This document shows positions 12,987 through 14,516 of a DNA stretch of 14,516 nucleotides, piece after piece. The translations under genes were made by a program, and so were the position numbers. Source of the stretch: DASPKW01 sp038244055 (GTDB lineage: Bacteria; Planctomycetota; Phycisphaerae; Tepidisphaerales; Tepidisphaeraceae). The notes under the pieces were generated by a model. The model saw nothing but the letters and a program-made list of their open reading frames with translations. It was not told where the DNA came from and did no database searches. Location: assembly GCA_038244055.1 (NCBI GenBank), contig JBBRTW010000151.1:1-14516 (forward strand), read 5' to 3'. Within the stretch, counting starts at the first letter, position 1. Every line of letters begins with the position of its first letter.

Positions 12987-14384
12987 ATGCCCTCGATACC
13001 CGATCCATCTTCCGCCCTCGGCCCGGTGATGCACCATCTCATCGCCGATCTCTTCCCGATCTGCCGCTCCATCACCGGCGACGGCGTCCGCCAGACACTC
13101 CGCGCGCTTCGAGCCATCGCCCCGCTCGAGCTCCGCGAAGTCCCCTCCGGCACGCCAGTCTTCGACTGGACCGTTCCCGATGAATGGAACGTCCGCGAAG
13201 CTTATATCGCCGAAGCCTCCACCGGCCGGCGCATTATCGATTTCAAAAACCACTCCCTCCACCTCGTCAGCTACAGCATTCCCATCCGCCAGCGCATGAC
13301 TTTCGCGCAGCTTAAACCCCATCTCCATTCCCTGCCGGCCCAGCCCGATCTGATCCCCTATCGCACCTCCTACTACAAACCCACCTGGGGATTCTGCCTC
13401 TCGCACCACCAACTCCAGTCCCTCCCCGATGTCGAGTACGAAGTCGTCATCGATTCCACGCTCTCCCCCGGCCACCTCACCTACGGCGAACATTTTCTAC
13501 CGGGCGAGTCCACCGATGAATTCCTCTTCTCCGCCCACTGCTGCCACCCCTCGCTGGCCAACGACAATCTCTCCGGCATCGTTCTCCAGGCCTTCCTCGC
13601 CCGCGAGCTCGCCCGCCGGCCCAGCCGCCGGCACTCCTTCCGCTTCGTCTGGGCCCCGGGCACCATCGGCGCGATCGCATGGCTGGCGCGCAATGAACAA
13701 TCGGCCGCGCGCATCACGCATGGGCTGATCCTCTCCTGCCTCGGCGATGGCCGGGCGTTTACTTACAAACGATCGCGCCAGGGCAACGCCCCCATCGACC
13801 GGGCGGTTGAAGAGGCTCTTCAATCCGCCCCCGCGCCCGCCCGCCTCATCGATTTTTCACCCTACGGTTATGATGAGCGGCAATATTGCTCCCCCGGCTT
13901 CAATCTCCCGGTCGGCCTGCTCATGAATAGCCAATACGGACAATTCCCGGAGTATCACACGTCGGCGGATGATCTCACTCTCGTCCGCCCCGATGCACTG
14001 GCCGATTCCCTTGCGATGATTTTGAATATCATCGATCGCATTGAGAATTCCCCCGCCGATGCGACATCATCAAACATCCTCACGCCCCCAGCCAATTCGA
14101 TTCCATCTCTTCTCGCCGACTCACCCGCCGACACTCACCGCATCTACCTCAATCTCAACCCCAAATGCGAGCCCCAGCTCGGCCGGCGCGGCCTCTACGC
14201 AACCGTCGGCGGCCAAACCCACCCGCGCGAATTTGAGCTGGCCATGCTCTGGGTCCTCAACCAATCCGATGGCTTAAACTCCATCGCCGATGTCGCCGCC
14301 CGCGCCAAACTGCCCATCGATATCATCCGCGCCGCCGCCAATGCGCTTCTCGATCACCATCTACTCTGCGAGGTCACTCCCTGA
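12987..14384 (+). CDS. Aminopeptidase-like protein, DUF4910/DUF2172 family, with C-terminal winged helix
   Basis: A 465-residue protein of a family with an M28-type metallopeptidase fold, repeatedly found in surface-polysaccharide loci; its substrate is unestablished as far as I know. Residues 15-60 carry the family start MHHLIADLFPICRSITGDGV. About 60-160 would be the inserted DUF2172 domain. Zinc-ligand candidates are H187 in SAHCCHPSLANDNLSG, D193 in the same stretch, and H324 in FPEYHTSADDL. SPYGYDERQYCSPGFNLPVG (291-310) is strongly conserved in the family. Position 225 is Gly in APGTIGAI, where I recall PETIG in some members. About 385-465 resembles a winged-helix domain. It may cleave an amide bond in sugar tailoring rather than a peptide (inference). 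Start ATG 12987 lacks a Shine-Dalgarno; ATG 13029, at residue 15, fits the family start equally well. Its stop shares one base with the next ATG. Confidence 0.83.
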   Translation: MPSIPDPSSALGPVMHHLIADLFPICRSITGDGVRQTLRALRAIAPLELREVPSGTPVFDWTVPDEWNVREAYIAEASTGRRIIDFKNHSLHLVSYSIPIRQRMTFAQLKPHLHSLPAQPDLIPYRTSYYKPTWGFCLSHHQLQSLPDVEYEVVIDSTLSPGHLTYGEHFLPGESTDEFLFSAHCCHPSLANDNLSGIVLQAFLARELARRPSRRHSFRFVWAPGTIGAIAWLARNEQSAARITHGLILSCLGDGRAFTYKRSRQGNAPIDRAVEEALQSAPAPARLIDFSPYGYDERQYCSPGFNLPVGLLMNSQYGQFPEYHTSADDLTLVRPDALADSLAMILNIIDRIENSPADATSSNILTPPANSIPSLLADSPADTHRIYLNLNPKCEPQLGRRGLYATVGGQTHPREFELAMLWVLNQSDGLNSIADVAARAKLPIDIIRAAANALLDHHLLCEVTP

Positions 14385-14516
14385 TGTCCGACAGCTCCAC
14401 CACATCCAACCTCCCCCTCGCCGGCCGGGTTGCGCTCGTCACCGGCGCGGGCAGCGGCATCGGCCGGGCCATCGCGGTCGAGCTCTCGCGCCTCGGCGCA
14501 ACCCTCTGCCTCGCCG
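14384..14516 (+). CDS. Classical short-chain dehydrogenase/reductase, N-terminal fragment (cut by window edge)
   Basis: Forty-four codons from ATG 14384 to the right edge. A short polar leader is followed by RVALVTGAGSGIGRAIAVEL, the Rossmann start with the TGxxxGIG cofactor motif of classical NAD(P)-dependent SDRs. The catalytic Ser-Tyr-Lys lies beyond the window. It overlaps the stop of the aminopeptidase-like gene by one base (TGATG), so it belongs to the same transcript and probably the same pathway, perhaps as a ketoreductase for the sugar or its acyl group. Substrate unknown. Confidence 0.85.
   Translation, partial: MSDSSTTSNLPLAGRVALVTGAGSGIGRAIAVELSRLGATLCLA

Overview
The window is a stretch of a cell-surface polysaccharide biosynthesis and export locus. 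Every supportable gene lies on the + strand. The DNA is GC-rich and uses ATG, GTG and TTG starts. The host looks like an environmental Gram-negative bacterium; a planctomycete (Phycisphaerae-like) or related lineage is my best guess. That guess rests on protein style, GC content and the many short tandem heptamer arrays between genes, and no taxonomic marker is present. Both ends cut through genes: the tail of a glycosyltransferase on the left and the start of a short-chain dehydrogenase on the right. LEFT HALF, assembly and export (about 1-7779): the tail of a GT4 glycosyltransferase; a tightly overlapping trio made of a GT4 glycosyltransferase, a multi-spanning O-antigen ligase/polymerase-like membrane protein and a second GT4 glycosyltransferase; then the two subunits of an ABC polysaccharide exporter (Wzm-like permease, and a Wzt-like ATPase with a C-terminal domain of the kind that binds glycan); then a GT2 glycosyltransferase. 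RIGHT HALF, nucleotide-sugar tailoring (7776-14516): a C-methyltransferase of the NovU/TylCIII/TcaB9 type, a glucose-1-phosphate cytidylyltransferase-like enzyme, a PIG-L/LmbE zinc deacetylase, an extended-SDR NAD-dependent epimerase/dehydratase, an RfbC-like 3,5-epimerase, an aminopeptidase-like (DUF4910/DUF2172) protein with a C-terminal winged helix, and the beginning of a classical SDR. Taken together (inference), the right half would build a CDP-activated, C-methylated and probably N-deacylated deoxysugar. The left half would polymerise glycans containing it and move them across the inner membrane. INTERGENIC DNA: most gaps hold short tandem repeats. There are 7-bp arrays at 284-325, 5236-5270, 10215-10317, 10968-11060 and 11128-11197, an 8-bp array at 10063-10166 and a 9-bp array at 9051-9092. 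Several begin at or within a few bases of a stop codon. One supplies the last codons and the stop of the cytidylyltransferase gene, and another runs straight into the TTG start of the deacetylase gene. Two further elements have inverted-repeat ends, at 9041-9246 and 12849-12954. No gap exceeds 300 bases. I found no tRNA, rRNA, CRISPR array, transposase or convincing intrinsic terminator. G/C strand skew changes sign partway through the window although gene direction does not. The most notable content is the uncharacterised tailoring cassette and the repeat arrays at its gene junctions.
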